A stretch of 64,000 nucleotides of DNA from JAJPJE01 sp963848375 (GCA_963848375.1 CAWKDK010000013.1:124001-188000), one strand, 5' to 3'. Counted from the stretch's first letter, positions 47,763-57,289 are shown. Program-made: numbers and translations. The notes: generated from the letters alone by a model not told the origin.

Positions 47763-50390
47763 ATGCCTCTCACTGCCGACACAAAACTGGGGCCCTACGA
47801 AATCATCGCTCCGCTCGGTGCGGGCGGCATGGGCGAAGTGTATCGGGCGCGCGACAGCCGTCTCGATCGCACGGTTGCCATCAAAATCCTGCCAGAAGAA
47901 TTTGCTGCCGATACTGAGCGGGTACGCCGTTTCGAGCAGGAATCACGCAGCGTCGCGGCGCTTAACCATCCGAACATTGTTGCCATCTACGACGTGGGCG
48001 CGCAGGACGGCGTACGTTACCTGGTTACCGAATTCCTGGAAGGGAAGACGTTGCGCGAACGGCTGCAGGAGGGATCACTCTCCGTCAACAAAGCCGTCGA
48101 CTACGGTCTGCAGATTGCGCGTGGCCTGGCAGCAGCGCACGAGCGCGGCATCATCCATCGCGATCTGAAGCCGGAGAATGTTTTTATCACGCGCGATGGC
48201 CATGCCAAGCTTCTCGACTTCGGCTTGGCACGCGTGCGAGCCGTTTCCGATAGCGATAAAACGCTTGGTTCGCAAACCGTGCCTGGTATGGTGATGGGCA
48301 CAGTCGGGTACATGTCGCCGGAACAGGTGCGCGGCGAGGTCGTCGACCATCGCACCGACATCTTCAGCTTCGGCGCTGTGCTCTATGAAATGCTCGATGG
48401 AAAGCGCGCCTTCACTGGCGACACCTCCGTCGAAGTGATGACCGCCATCCTGAAATCCGAACCACGGCAGTTCGATTCTGAACTGAAGGTTTCGCCAGGA
48501 CTTGAGCGTATTGTTCGCCACTGCCTGGAGAAGAGTCCCAACGATCGCTTCCAGACCGCACGCGACCTGAGTTTTGCGCTAGAGGCGCTTTCGGGAACAG
48601 ATTCTTCAACGGCGACTCGCGCCATGAAAATAGCCTCGCGTCCACATTGGATCGGATGGGCTCTGGGCGCGATCGCGCTACTCGCAATTGCCGCGCTGGC
48701 CTTGGTTACGTTGCGACCCAGTGCGCCGACACGCCGCATGGAGTTCGCCATACCGGTGCAAGGCGAAATCAGCTACCTGGCGCTTTCTCCCGATGGCCAG
48801 ATGATCGCTTACGTTTCGCCGGACGAGAATACCGGGGCGGGAGTGCTCTACGTCCAACAGGTCGGCAGCACCACGGCCACTCGAATGAATGGTGCGGACG
48901 GCGCAACGTATCCCTTCTTATCGCCCGATCACACCTACGTAGCCTTCTTCGCTGGAGGTAAGCTGAAGAAGATGGCGATCAACGGCGGAGTTCCTCAGAA
49001 TCTCGCTCAAGTCACCGATGCGCGTGGAGGAAGCTGGGGATCGAAGGACGTAATTCTCTACGCTCCGTCGTCGGGTGGTTATTTGTGGCGAGTGAATCCG
49101 GATGGGACTGGGGCCGTTCCGGTTACGGACAAGCTCTTCGACCAAACCGATTCGTCACACCGCTTCCCGGTGTTTCTTCCGGATGGTGAGCACTTTCTTT
49201 TCTGGAGCGGAAATTTCGACGAGCGCCGCGACAACCAAACTACCGGAATCTATTTCAGCTCTTTGGCTGCGAACCAGAAACAACTAGTTGTCAGGCAGCG
49301 CAGCAACATCGGATACGTAGACGGCGAGCTTTTGTACGTTAGCGATCAGAATGCGCTGCTGGCCTCGCCTCTCAATCCGAAAAATGGAAAACTTCTGGGC
49401 GAGCCGCACGTGGTAACCGGCCTGGTGGGCTACTATCCTTCTACCTACTGGAGTACATTCGCCTCGGCTACCAACGGCACGGTGGTCTACGGAAGTTTAG
49501 TCAGCGCCTCGAAGTCGCAGCTCACCTGGTACGACCGTACCGGCAAAGAATTGGGCACGGTGGGCGAACCTGGCATTCTCGCGAATCCGATGATTTCGCC
49601 CGATCAGGCCAATGTCACGGTGGATGTGGCCGATATCAAATCGAAAAACATAGATGTCTGGATCGAGGGGCTGACGCACAACTCTCTCTCACGCTTCACC
49701 TTCGATCCGGCTGAGGAAACGATTGGAGTCTGGTCGCGCGACGGCAGCACCATCGCCTGGCGCAGCGCTGGGGATGATGTCTTATCGATGAAGAAATCAG
49801 GGGGACTTGAGCCCGCCAAGGTTCTGGTGAAGGCTCCGAGCCCCGGAGATACTCTGCCGACCTGCTGGACGCCAGATGGTAAGCAGATACTTACGACGTA
49901 CCAATCTGTGCGAGGTGGATCGAGCCTTGTGCTGATCTCAGTGGATGGCACGCGAACACCATTCTTGAACAGCGGCGCCAGCGAGACGAATGGGCAAATC
50001 TCACCCGATGGCAAATGGCTGATCTATGCCTCGAATGAATCCGGAGACTGGGAAATCTATGCGACCACCTTTCCCACGCCGACTGGAAAGCTGCAGGTCT
50101 CGCGTGGCGGGGGCACCGAGCCGCGCTGGCGCGGTGATGGCAAGGAGATCTTCTATCTTGCTCCGGGTAGCATGCTGACTGCGGTTTCCGTCACGGAAGG
50201 AACTGGCACATTGCTGTTCGGCACGCTGCAGCCACTCTTCCAGATGCATGGCCGGGCACCCATTTCGTCTAGCGATCTATTCACCTACGACGTCGCACGC
50301 GATGGGCGGCGTTTCCTCGTGAACCGATATTTGAAACCGACCAACGTGCAGCCGCTGAACATCATCCTGAACAGCGAAGGGCCACAGTAA
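47763..50390 (+). CDS. Transmembrane Ser/Thr protein kinase with WD40-like (PD40) propeller
   Basis: 875 residues. The cytoplasmic kinase (about 10-275) is PknB-like and complete: GAGGMGEVYRARD, VAIKIL (Lys), catalytic HRDLKPENV, DFGLARV, and MSPEQVRGE. One membrane segment (WIGWALGAIALLAIAALALV, about 298-318) leads to a large extracytoplasmic region of PD40/TolB-like repeats (SPDGQMIAYVSPDE, PDGKQILTTY, SPDGKWLIYASNESGDWEIY). This architecture is common and amplified in acidobacteria. The outer propeller probably senses a ligand or protein; targets are unknown. Confidence 0.93.
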   Translation: MPLTADTKLGPYEIIAPLGAGGMGEVYRARDSRLDRTVAIKILPEEFAADTERVRRFEQESRSVAALNHPNIVAIYDVGAQDGVRYLVTEFLEGKTLRERLQEGSLSVNKAVDYGLQIARGLAAAHERGIIHRDLKPENVFITRDGHAKLLDFGLARVRAVSDSDKTLGSQTVPGMVMGTVGYMSPEQVRGEVVDHRTDIFSFGAVLYEMLDGKRAFTGDTSVEVMTAILKSEPRQFDSELKVSPGLERIVRHCLEKSPNDRFQTARDLSFALEALSGTDSSTATRAMKIASRPHWIGWALGAIALLAIAALALVTLRPSAPTRRMEFAIPVQGEISYLALSPDGQMIAYVSPDENTGAGVLYVQQVGSTTATRMNGADGATYPFLSPDHTYVAFFAGGKLKKMAINGGVPQNLAQVTDARGGSWGSKDVILYAPSSGGYLWRVNPDGTGAVPVTDKLFDQTDSSHRFPVFLPDGEHFLFWSGNFDERRDNQTTGIYFSSLAANQKQLVVRQRSNIGYVDGELLYVSDQNALLASPLNPKNGKLLGEPHVVTGLVGYYPSTYWSTFASATNGTVVYGSLVSASKSQLTWYDRTGKELGTVGEPGILANPMISPDQANVTVDVADIKSKNIDVWIEGLTHNSLSRFTFDPAEETIGVWSRDGSTIAWRSAGDDVLSMKKSGGLEPAKVLVKAPSPGDTLPTCWTPDGKQILTTYQSVRGGSSLVLISVDGTRTPFLNSGASETNGQISPDGKWLIYASNESGDWEIYATTFPTPTGKLQVSRGGGTEPRWRGDGKEIFYLAPGSMLTAVSVTEGTGTLLFGTLQPLFQMHGRAPISSSDLFTYDVARDGRRFLVNRYLKPTNVQPLNIILNSEGPQ

Positions 50391-50480
50391 CTTCCGGCGG
50401 GAAAAAGCCCTGCGAATCTCGCTTCCTTCTATTAGCAACTAGCCTAGCAGTCAGAACCCATCAGCGCACCTGACCAGAGG

Positions 50481-52628
50481 CTAGTTAACGCCAAGTTGCC
50501 AGAATAAGAATGACCAGATGTCCGTCCACTCCTGTACTTGCTTTCCGATCGGTTTATCAAGTCCGTGCCCGGCTTTCGTGTCCACTTCGAGGAGAATCGG
50601 ATTCGGTCCAGCGTTCGCTGCCTGCAGCCGCGCCGCCATCTTCTTTGCATGCATGGGGTCGACGCGCGTATCCGTATCCGCGGTCATGATGAGCGTCGCC
50701 GGATACTTCGTTCCGTCTACCACGTGGTGATATGGCGAGTATGCGTAGAGCCACTTGAACTGTTCCGCATCATCCGCCGACCCGTATTCCGGTATCCATA
50801 GCTTCGCAATCTGGAAATTCTGATAACGCAGCATGTCGAGCAACGGCACCTGGCAGACAACCGCTTTGTACAACTCGGGATGCTGGGTCAACGCTGCTCC
50901 CATCAGAAGACCGCCATTGCTGCGGCCCCGAATGCCGAGATGGTTCGAATCCGTATATTTTTGCGTGATCAGGTATTCGGCGGCGGCAGCGAAGTCGTCA
51001 AACACGTTTTGTTTGTTTCCGAGCATGCCAGCAGTGTGCCACTTCTCACCGAACTCGCTGCCCCCGCGCAAATTCGCATCAGCATAAACTCCACCGTGCT
51101 CCAGCCAGGCAAAGATTGCGCGCTCGAACGTCGGAGTCCGGCTAATATTGAATCCTCCGTATCCGGTCAGCAGCGTGGGATTCTTGCCGTTCAACACCAG
51201 TCCCTTCTTGCTGACGACAAACATGGGCACCCTCGTGCCGTCTTTCGAATTGAACCAAACCTGCTTCACGTCGTACTGATTCGAATCGATAGGAGCTTTC
51301 ACCTTCGCCCACTCACTGGTTTTCTTACTCGCAACTTCGTACCGCAAAATTGTGGGTGGAACCGTGTACGATTGAAATCCGATGAACGCTTCGCTGCCAG
51401 TAGCTTCACCCTCCACGCCAGCGACTTTCCCCAGAGTCGGCAGCTTGATGTCATCCAGCAGTTTGCCGTCGAGCCCGAACATCTTCACGTGCGAGATCGC
51501 ATCTTGCTCGTATTCCGCCACAATCTGCCCGCCGACAATCCGGAAATCTTTCAGTACGGCATTGCTCTCGGGGATGATTTCGCGCCAGTTGTTCCGACCC
51601 GGTTGCGCGGCATCGGTCACGAAGAGGTGAAACATCGGCGCGCCCTCATTCGTCAGGATGTACAACTTGTCACGAAAGGGCTTCGCGTCATAGAGGTGGG
51701 GTTGGCCGGCGGCGACAGCGACAGCAGCCGCCTCGCTCTTCGTGTCCTTCAGGTAGACTTCACTCTTCGACCAGCCCTGCGCGACTGTAATTGCCAACCA
51801 GCGTCCATCGCTCGAGAGTTCCAGGTTCGGCCAGTCCTCCGGGTCGCGGCCTTCACCAAACACCAGCTGATCCTTGGTCGCGTCACTCCCAAGCGCGTGA
51901 TAGAACACGTGCCGGTTGTACATTTCTTGTCCGGCTGGAACTTCCCCCGGCTTGGGATAGCGCGTGTAATAGAAGCCACTCCCGTCAGGCTTCCATTGCA
52001 GACTGGCAGCGCGGGTGCGCTCGATACTGTCCTGCAGCAGGCGGCCGGTCGCAGTGTCGATCACGTGCAGGGTGCTGAGTTCTGACCCACTCGGAGAAGT
52101 TCCATAGGCAACATACTTTCCGTCATGACTTGGAAAGAACCAGTCCAGCGCGATTGTTCCGTCCGCGGCCTGCTGGTTCACGTCGACCAGGACGCGATCT
52201 TTGCTCGTTCCGCCTTCGCGAACGTACAGCACCGGCTGATTCTGCGTGCCCTCGCGCCGTGTGTAGAAATACAGACCACCGCCTGATTTGGGCGCGGTCA
52301 CGTTGCCAATCTCCAGGAGTTCCTGTAGCAGCGAATGCAGTTTGTCGCGACCGGGTAGCGCGTCCAGTACGTTTCGCGTATACGCCAACTGCTCGGACAC
52401 AAATTGCTGTGTAGCCGGACTGTGCGCATCCTCGAGCCAGCGATAGGGATCGGCAATTTTCACGCCGTGCACATCGTCTACTACGCTGTCGACCTGTGCC
52501 TTTGGAGGCTGCGGAGCTTTTGTGGGTGCCGGCGTATCGCCGCCGCCGCCACCGGCGAACAGAAACAGGGAAGAAAACACGAGCAGAAACAAGAACAGAC
52601 CGGTCATGGAAGCGAAGCCACCTCGCAT
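50481..52628 (-). CDS. Prolyl oligopeptidase family serine protease (S9A), exported
   Basis: 715 residues. A signal peptide (GLFLFLLVFSSLFLFAG) is followed by the propeller domain and the alpha/beta-hydrolase domain. The catalytic Ser is in GIRGRSNGGLLMG (GxSxGG), the Asp in TADTDTRVDPMHAKK and the His in KAGHGLDKP. It cleaves peptides after proline, likely in the periplasm. The N-terminal VVDDVHGVKIADPYRWLED is characteristic of prolyl endopeptidases. ATG 52607 is an alternative start. Its 3' end converges with the kinase gene. Confidence 0.95.
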   Translation of the reverse strand: MRGGFASMTGLFLFLLVFSSLFLFAGGGGGDTPAPTKAPQPPKAQVDSVVDDVHGVKIADPYRWLEDAHSPATQQFVSEQLAYTRNVLDALPGRDKLHSLLQELLEIGNVTAPKSGGGLYFYTRREGTQNQPVLYVREGGTSKDRVLVDVNQQAADGTIALDWFFPSHDGKYVAYGTSPSGSELSTLHVIDTATGRLLQDSIERTRAASLQWKPDGSGFYYTRYPKPGEVPAGQEMYNRHVFYHALGSDATKDQLVFGEGRDPEDWPNLELSSDGRWLAITVAQGWSKSEVYLKDTKSEAAAVAVAAGQPHLYDAKPFRDKLYILTNEGAPMFHLFVTDAAQPGRNNWREIIPESNAVLKDFRIVGGQIVAEYEQDAISHVKMFGLDGKLLDDIKLPTLGKVAGVEGEATGSEAFIGFQSYTVPPTILRYEVASKKTSEWAKVKAPIDSNQYDVKQVWFNSKDGTRVPMFVVSKKGLVLNGKNPTLLTGYGGFNISRTPTFERAIFAWLEHGGVYADANLRGGSEFGEKWHTAGMLGNKQNVFDDFAAAAEYLITQKYTDSNHLGIRGRSNGGLLMGAALTQHPELYKAVVCQVPLLDMLRYQNFQIAKLWIPEYGSADDAEQFKWLYAYSPYHHVVDGTKYPATLIMTADTDTRVDPMHAKKMAARLQAANAGPNPILLEVDTKAGHGLDKPIGKQVQEWTDIWSFLFWQLGVN

Positions 52629-53089
52629 GGAAACTCTCTTAAGTAAGCGGAATTCGAGACTCTGCGCAAACCAGAAAAGGGTAACAGAGAAGAGACCTGC
52701 GATGGGACCAACGCTGAGGCCTTCCGATCAGGGCATTGGCTGGTGGGCGAGGAAGCTGGATTCGGTAAATCAGTGAAAGAATGGCTCCTCAGGTAGGACT
52801 CGAATCCGCATGAAAACGTAACTGCAACAACTTACAGCGCAGCAGATGGCATGATGTACCTCGTTTTCGATGTAATGCATTGCGAATGGCACGGAAACGG
52901 CACGGGTCTGCGCTTCATCATGATTCTTCGGGCAGGCGTATGGCGTGTTGCGGTAACGTAATCCAATAATTCATCAGCGTTGCCCGGTAGTGATCAGGTA
53001 CCCACGGTCAGAAGCGATGAGCGTCCAAGCACTGAAAAATGGCTACGCCCTTCGCGAAGGACCCGCCAAAAGACGTCAACCGCGAAATT
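52629..53089. other. Non-coding stretch between prolyl oligopeptidase and soxR
   Basis: No credible gene on either strand in 461 bases. A short tRNA-T-arm-like string near 52786-52812 does not fold into a tRNA. The left part should contain the promoter of the minus-strand protease gene, but no clear -35/-10 pair was identified. Confidence 0.5.
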
Positions 53090-53557
53090 CTAACGTTTCG
53101 CGAAGTATGGATTTTCGTTTTTCCCACCGATCCAGTAGCGGGGACCCGGCCCCAGATTTCCCGCGCGGTCTCCCGGGTTGGCGAACTGGCACTCTTGCAG
53201 CGAAAGGCATCCGCACCCGATACAATGGGTCAGCCCTGCCCGCAGACGCTCGAGCTCGGCTATCCGGTCATTGATCCGCTTCGTCCAGCTGGTAGATAGC
53301 TTCTCCCAATCGGCCCGCTCGGGTACACGGTTATCCGGAAGTTTCGCCAGTTCCTCTCCGATCTCTTCCAGGGAAAGGCCCATTTTCTGGGCGAATACGA
53401 TAAATGCAACGCGGCGGAGAACCGCTCTCGAATAGCGCCGATGGCCGGAACCAGCCCGCTGCGAGTGAATAAGTCCGCGGTTCTCATAAAACCGCAGCGC
53501 AGATGATGCCACGCCGCTGCGGCGGGAGACCTCCGTAATTGTGATCAGGTCAGCCAT
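53090..53557 (-). CDS. soxR: Redox-sensitive transcriptional activator SoxR
   Basis: 155 residues. MerR-type winged helix at the N-terminus (LITITEVSRRSGVASSALRFYE), then a dimerisation helix, and the SoxR-specific [2Fe-2S] cluster motif CIGCGCLSLQEC (four Cys, near residues 115-126). Oxidation of the cluster by redox-cycling compounds or superoxide switches on target promoters. The gene is divergent from the SDR/QueA-like unit and the shared gap contains a MerR-type promoter. The C-terminal extension (NLGPGPRYWIGGKN...) is somewhat longer than in E. coli SoxR. Confidence 0.95.
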   Translation of the reverse strand: MADLITITEVSRRSGVASSALRFYENRGLIHSQRAGSGHRRYSRAVLRRVAFIVFAQKMGLSLEEIGEELAKLPDNRVPERADWEKLSTSWTKRINDRIAELERLRAGLTHCIGCGCLSLQECQFANPGDRAGNLGPGPRYWIGGKNENPYFAKR

Positions 53558-53577
53558 TCGGGTATATCCAAGAAGCC

Positions 53578-53608
53578 TTGACTTAAAGTTAACTTTAACT
53601 TGTAGTCT
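53578..53608 (+). promoter_or_regulatory. SoxR-type operator and promoter for the SDR gene
   Basis: TTGACT (53578-53583) and TAGTCT (53603-53608) are separated by 19 bases, the over-long spacer typical of MerR-family promoters. The spacer contains the 16-base perfect palindrome TTAAAGTTAACTTTAA (53583-53598). The core AGTTAACT is close to the enterobacterial SoxR site CCTCAAGTTAACTTGAGG. Confidence 0.85.
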
Positions 53609-53649
53609 GGGGCTGCGTCAAACATTCGCATCTTTCAGGGGAGGTTGGG

Positions 53650-54420
53650 TTGGCTGCAAACGATATTTTAAAGTCCGGGAATGCTGGGCTAACCGACAGA
53701 TGGGAATCGCCACCTCGAGTGGCAATCACAGGTGGAACGTCAGGCCTGGGATTGGCCCTGGTGCGCGAATTTGCCAGAAATGGTGCACGCGTCGCCTTCG
53801 TGGCACGCAACAGAGATGGCGTGGAGCGCGTGAGGCACGAGTTACCCCAGGTGCACGGAATTGTGGGCGATGTCTCACGAAAAGAAGAAATCTATGCGAT
53901 CGCAATCCAGTTGCTTTGGGCGCTCGGCGCAGTAGACGTACTGATCAACAATGCCTCGTCTCTTGGCTCCGTACCGCTGGCGCTCCTTGCAGATACCCAA
54001 TGCGAAGACCTGGAGCAGGCGCTTGCAACAAATCTGCTGGGATCGTTCCGGCTCACGAAATCACTTCTTGGATCTCTAGCTGCATCTGCACGCGAGCATC
54101 GCAGCGCGTTGGTCGTGAACATTTCCAGTGACGCAGCGATCAATGCATATCCGAGGTGGGGCGCGTACGGAGTAAGCAAGGCCGCTCTTCATCATCTAAG
54201 CAAGATCTGGAACGAAGAACTGGTGTCTTCAGGTGTTCGTGTCATCTCATTTGATCCAGGCGACATGGATACGCCGCTGCATGCGCTCGCGGTTCCGGAT
54301 GCGGACCGCTCGGAGTTGAAGCATCCAGAGACAGCAGCGCGAGAACTGGTGGCGCTGATCTCAAGCACTCTGTGCGAACCCGCGGAAGGTCCACCGCCGA
54401 TGCAGAAGGTGAGTCGATGA
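53650..54420 (+). CDS. Short-chain dehydrogenase/reductase, predicted SoxR target
   Basis: 256 residues. Rossmann motif VAITGGTSGLGLALVREFA (TGxxxGxG), NNAS in DVLINNASSLG, catalytic Ser in VVNISSDAA and YxxxK in YGVSKAALHH. NAD(P)H-dependent oxidoreductase; substrate unknown. The TTG start 53650 has GGGGAGG six bases upstream. Regulation by the adjacent soxR through the promoter at 53578 is well supported by sequence. It overlaps the QueA-like gene by ATGA. Confidence 0.88.
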   Translation: MAANDILKSGNAGLTDRWESPPRVAITGGTSGLGLALVREFARNGARVAFVARNRDGVERVRHELPQVHGIVGDVSRKEEIYAIAIQLLWALGAVDVLINNASSLGSVPLALLADTQCEDLEQALATNLLGSFRLTKSLLGSLAASAREHRSALVVNISSDAAINAYPRWGAYGVSKAALHHLSKIWNEELVSSGVRVISFDPGDMDTPLHALAVPDADRSELKHPETAARELVALISSTLCEPAEGPPPMQKVSR

Positions 54421-55577
54421 TTCCGGCCAGTGTACCGACTCAGCGTCCTGCGGATGCCAAGCTGCTTGTATTAGACGTGCAGGGCAGGATCACGCATCAT
54501 CCACGTCACAATCTCGCCAGTCTTCTGAATGATGGAGACCTGGTAATCGCAAATGATGCTGCCACCATACCCGCCAGTCTTTTTGGAGTACACCTCGCTA
54601 CGGGAGCGCCGATCGAAGTGCGTCTGGCTGGGCGCAGATCGCTGTCCGGGGAAGAAATGAACTTGTTCGATGCCGTGGTGTTCGGCGCAGGCGACTACCG
54701 CACGCTAACCGAACATCGCCCAAGTCCGCCGCCTCTACAAGCGGGCGACGTGGTGCAGCTAGGCGGCCTGCGCGCTCATATCGTCCAATTCTTGGATCAC
54801 CCGCGATTCGTGCGCCTGAGCTTGGATGGCTCGGCACATGAGATCTGGGAGGCGCTGGCACATTCGGGGCGCCCGATCCAATACGCGCACGTTCCATTGC
54901 CTCTTGCGATTTGGGACAGTTGGACACCGATCTCAGGTCCACCCGTGGCGTTTGAGCCACCGTCCGCCGGATTCGTGTTGGACTGGAACATGCTGGATTC
55001 CTTCCGTTCACGCGGTGTCCGATTCGTGACCATCACTCACGCGGCTGGAATTTCATCGACCGGTGACCAGGAACTCGATCGTCGGCTCCCGCTGGATGAG
55101 CCATATCGAATTCCGGCAGCGACTGCGAAGATGATTGGAAAATGCCGAACGCGCCGCGGACGCGTGATTGCAGTTGGAACGACCGTGGTACGAGCGCTGG
55201 AACAGGCCGGTAAACCAGACGGTTCGGTACACGCAGGTATAGGAGTCGCGACCCAAAGAATTGGCGCTCACAGCCAACTCAACGTGGTCGATGCAATCGT
55301 GTCTGGAACTCATCAGCCGGGTACCAGTCACTACGAACTCTTACGGGCGTTCGTCGATGACGAGATATTGTGGCGGATGGATGTAGAACTCGAGCGTGGA
55401 CAATACAAGACGCACGAGTTTGGAGATTCCATCTTTGTTAGTAACCAGAAGTCAGTGGAACCGGTTCATAAATCAGTTTTGGAAGGGCATCGCTCAGCAG
55501 TGCCTTATCGAAGCAGGCGCGGAGACGGCGGCCATTTTTGGTTCCATCGGCGCGATCCACTAATTTCATCCAAGTAG
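54417..55577 (+). CDS. QueA-like protein (S-adenosylmethionine:tRNA ribosyltransferase-isomerase family), divergent
   Basis: 386 residues. The fold is recognised by LVLDVQGRITHHPRHNLASL, the AFEPPSAGFVLDWNML stretch near the middle, FVTITHAAG and VVAVGTTVVRALE-like IAVGTTVVRALEQAG, plus SQLNVVDAIVSGTHQPGTSHYELL. QueA forms epoxyqueuosine in tRNA. Here the usual motif NDTRVIPARLFG is NDAATIPASLFG, and the N-terminal QueA block before it is shortened. So it is probably a paralogue with altered function. It overlaps the SDR gene by ATGA and should be under SoxR control. No tgt or queuosine gene is near. Confidence 0.8.
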   Translation: MIPASVPTQRPADAKLLVLDVQGRITHHPRHNLASLLNDGDLVIANDAATIPASLFGVHLATGAPIEVRLAGRRSLSGEEMNLFDAVVFGAGDYRTLTEHRPSPPPLQAGDVVQLGGLRAHIVQFLDHPRFVRLSLDGSAHEIWEALAHSGRPIQYAHVPLPLAIWDSWTPISGPPVAFEPPSAGFVLDWNMLDSFRSRGVRFVTITHAAGISSTGDQELDRRLPLDEPYRIPAATAKMIGKCRTRRGRVIAVGTTVVRALEQAGKPDGSVHAGIGVATQRIGAHSQLNVVDAIVSGTHQPGTSHYELLRAFVDDEILWRMDVELERGQYKTHEFGDSIFVSNQKSVEPVHKSVLEGHRSAVPYRSRRGDGGHFWFHRRDPLISSK

Positions 55578-55953
55578 CCAATACTGCCCAGCCGTCGGAG
55601 TGAATGAAGCCACGCTCCCGAACAACATCACTGAGCCACCCGACATCAACTTTATCTGCGGTAGTCGTATTACTGCGATCGCGTGATGAGAGGACCAGTT
55701 ATGGGTAAGCGCGGAAGTCTGCGGAAACGAGTACGATAAAGCCTTCGAGTTAATCGCGTCGGGTTTGTCAGGACAGTTTGTCGGAACCAACTTCCGCCCC
55801 TAGCTTTTCGACCGGATCGATGATTTCGGGCGCAATAGTGATTTAGCTTGACTGTCCCTGACTTCCTGAAAAACGCAAGTGCTGCCATGGATTTAACTAC
55901 GGAGGCCCCGAAATTTCCAGCTAAAGCAGACCGGTGATTCGGAGGTGGCAAAA
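55578..55953. other. Non-coding stretch before the CBS gene
   Basis: No gene was seen in 376 bases on either strand; the minus-strand open frame 55670-55951 has unnatural composition. The right end carries the ribosome binding site GGAGG (55941-55945) of the CBS gene. This is where the gene density falls and the accessory-like region begins. Confidence 0.5.
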
Positions 55954-56403
55954 GTGAGACTCAGTGACAATGTGAGTTCGGTCTTAAAGCAGAAGAACCG
56001 GGACATTTGGTCGGTGGGACCTGGCCAATCGGTCTACGAGGCAATCGAAGAAATGGCCAACAAGGGAGTTGGAGCCTTGGTTGTCATTTCGGAGGACAAG
56101 GTAATCGGCATCGTCTCGGAGCGAGATTATGCCCGAAAGGTTATCCTAAAGGGGAGATCCTCAAAGGAAACCCAGGTCAAAGAGATCATGACGGCTCCAG
56201 TGATTTCCGTCACACCACAACGCACCGTCAACGAGTGCATGGCCATCATGACGGCAAAGCGCATTCGCCATCTCCCCATCATAGAAGAAGACAAACTGGT
56301 GGGAATCGTTTCGATAGGCGACCTGGTGAGATGGATAATTTCGGAGCAGGAAGAGACCATCCAGCAGCTGGAACATTATATTGGCGGCAAGTATCCGGCC
56401 TAA
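55954..56403 (+). CDS. CBS-pair domain protein
   Basis: 149 residues with two CBS motifs: VYEAIEEMANKGVGALVVIS ... GIVSERDYARKV and VNECMAIMTAKRIRHLPIIE ... GIVSIGDLVRWI. CBS pairs bind adenine nucleotides. The C-terminal tail contains QQLEHYIGG. The start is GTG 55954, eight bases after GGAGG; a GTG at 55945 overlaps that site. Similar small CBS proteins are widespread and lack a defined partner. Confidence 0.9.
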   Translation: MRLSDNVSSVLKQKNRDIWSVGPGQSVYEAIEEMANKGVGALVVISEDKVIGIVSERDYARKVILKGRSSKETQVKEIMTAPVISVTPQRTVNECMAIMTAKRIRHLPIIEEDKLVGIVSIGDLVRWIISEQEETIQQLEHYIGGKYPA

Positions 56404-56486
56404 AGCGCCTATTAGCCTAAAGCGCAGATTTCGCGAATAAGTTCCGGGTGGCCAACGATGCGCTCGGAGCGCACACGCCTCAGTAC

Positions 56487-57119
56487 CTAGGAATCCCTCA
56501 CGGCTGCAACATGTTCGAGGCGTGCTCTTGATGGCAACAACCCAAGCTGCACTAGTTCCTCACGCAGCGAAGCCGGATCGCTAAATCGAATCGCTTGCAT
56601 GCCAATCCTGCTGGCCGCTTCCACGTTGTGCTGTAGGTCATCAATGTAGATTATTTGCTCTGGGATCAGACCAAATCTTTCACAGAAGCATTGAAAGATT
56701 CGTGGATCGGGTTTAACCATGCGGACTTCGGCAGAGAGGAAGACTGCACGGAACCACTGCAGAAATTCGAATCTTCTCTGCGCAAAAGGGAAGGTTTCCG
56801 CTGACCAGTTGCTCAGGGCGTAAATGGGAACTTCCCGCTCCCGCAGCTCAGCCAAAATATCGACCGTACCCACGATCGGTCCTGCCATCATCTCATCGAA
56901 ACGCTCGAACCACGCGTCGATCATTTCGCCATTACTGGAATGCTCGAGTTTCAGCGCTGCGCAGGCTTCAGAGAAAGTTCGCCCGGCATCCTGCTGTAAA
57001 TTCCATTCTGTCGTGCAGATGTTCGCCAGAAAATGTTCCATGTTGGCTTCATGTTGGAACAATTTGCGATAGAGATAGCGCGGGTTCCAATCGATCAGTA
57101 CGCCGCCAAGATCGAACAC
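56487..57119 (-). CDS. HAD-superfamily hydrolase (subfamily IA, YihX-like)
   Basis: 210 residues. Motif I is FDLGGVLIDW at the very N-terminus, motif II is YALSNWS, motif III Lys is in MVKPDPRIFQ, and motif IV is IIYIDDLQHNV. These enzymes dephosphorylate sugar phosphates or related substrates. GTG 57119 is the only in-frame start and leaves just one residue before motif I; a frameshift upstream with the true ATG near 57148 is possible. The nearest repeat copy begins about 60 bases upstream. Confidence 0.82.
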   Translation of the reverse strand: MFDLGGVLIDWNPRYLYRKLFQHEANMEHFLANICTTEWNLQQDAGRTFSEACAALKLEHSSNGEMIDAWFERFDEMMAGPIVGTVDILAELREREVPIYALSNWSAETFPFAQRRFEFLQWFRAVFLSAEVRMVKPDPRIFQCFCERFGLIPEQIIYIDDLQHNVEAASRIGMQAIRFSDPASLREELVQLGLLPSRARLEHVAAVRDS

Positions 57120-57180
57120 CGCTGCAGAACGCGAGCTGTCATGTAGTCATTTTAGCCAATGAGATAGTCCGCGAGCGGCT

Positions 57181-57289
57181 CACGGGCAATCCGGAAACTA
57201 TTCCCGGTGGATAGGTGTCGGTAACGGAGAACATCACTCCCTATCTCAACCTGAGATACGGAGTGGTATAGAGATTTCCCAACACCTAA
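57181..57289. repeat. Dispersed repeat, copy 1 (full length)
   Basis: About 110 bases: left part with GGAAACTATTCCCGGTGGATAG, then GTAACGGAGAACATCACTCC, the perfect palindrome TATCTCAACCTGAGATA (57242-57258), and the right part GGAGTGGTATAGAGATTTCC ... AACACCTA. It lies between the HAD gene and the MBL pseudogene. Confidence 0.7.

Noticed and set aside
50437..50486. Inverted repeat AACTAGCCT/AGGCTAGTT between convergent genes
   Set aside because: The 32-base loop is too long for an efficient terminator and no other signal supports it.
50880..52085. Plus-strand open frame of 401 codons opposite the prolyl oligopeptidase
   Set aside because: The minus strand encodes the complete catalytic triad; this frame has no recognisable domain.
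52783..52812. tRNA 3'-end-like string (GGACTCGAATCC and GGCTCCTC on the plus strand)
   Set aside because: The T-stem does not pair properly and no matching 5' acceptor strand, D arm or anticodon arm is present in the next 90 bases.
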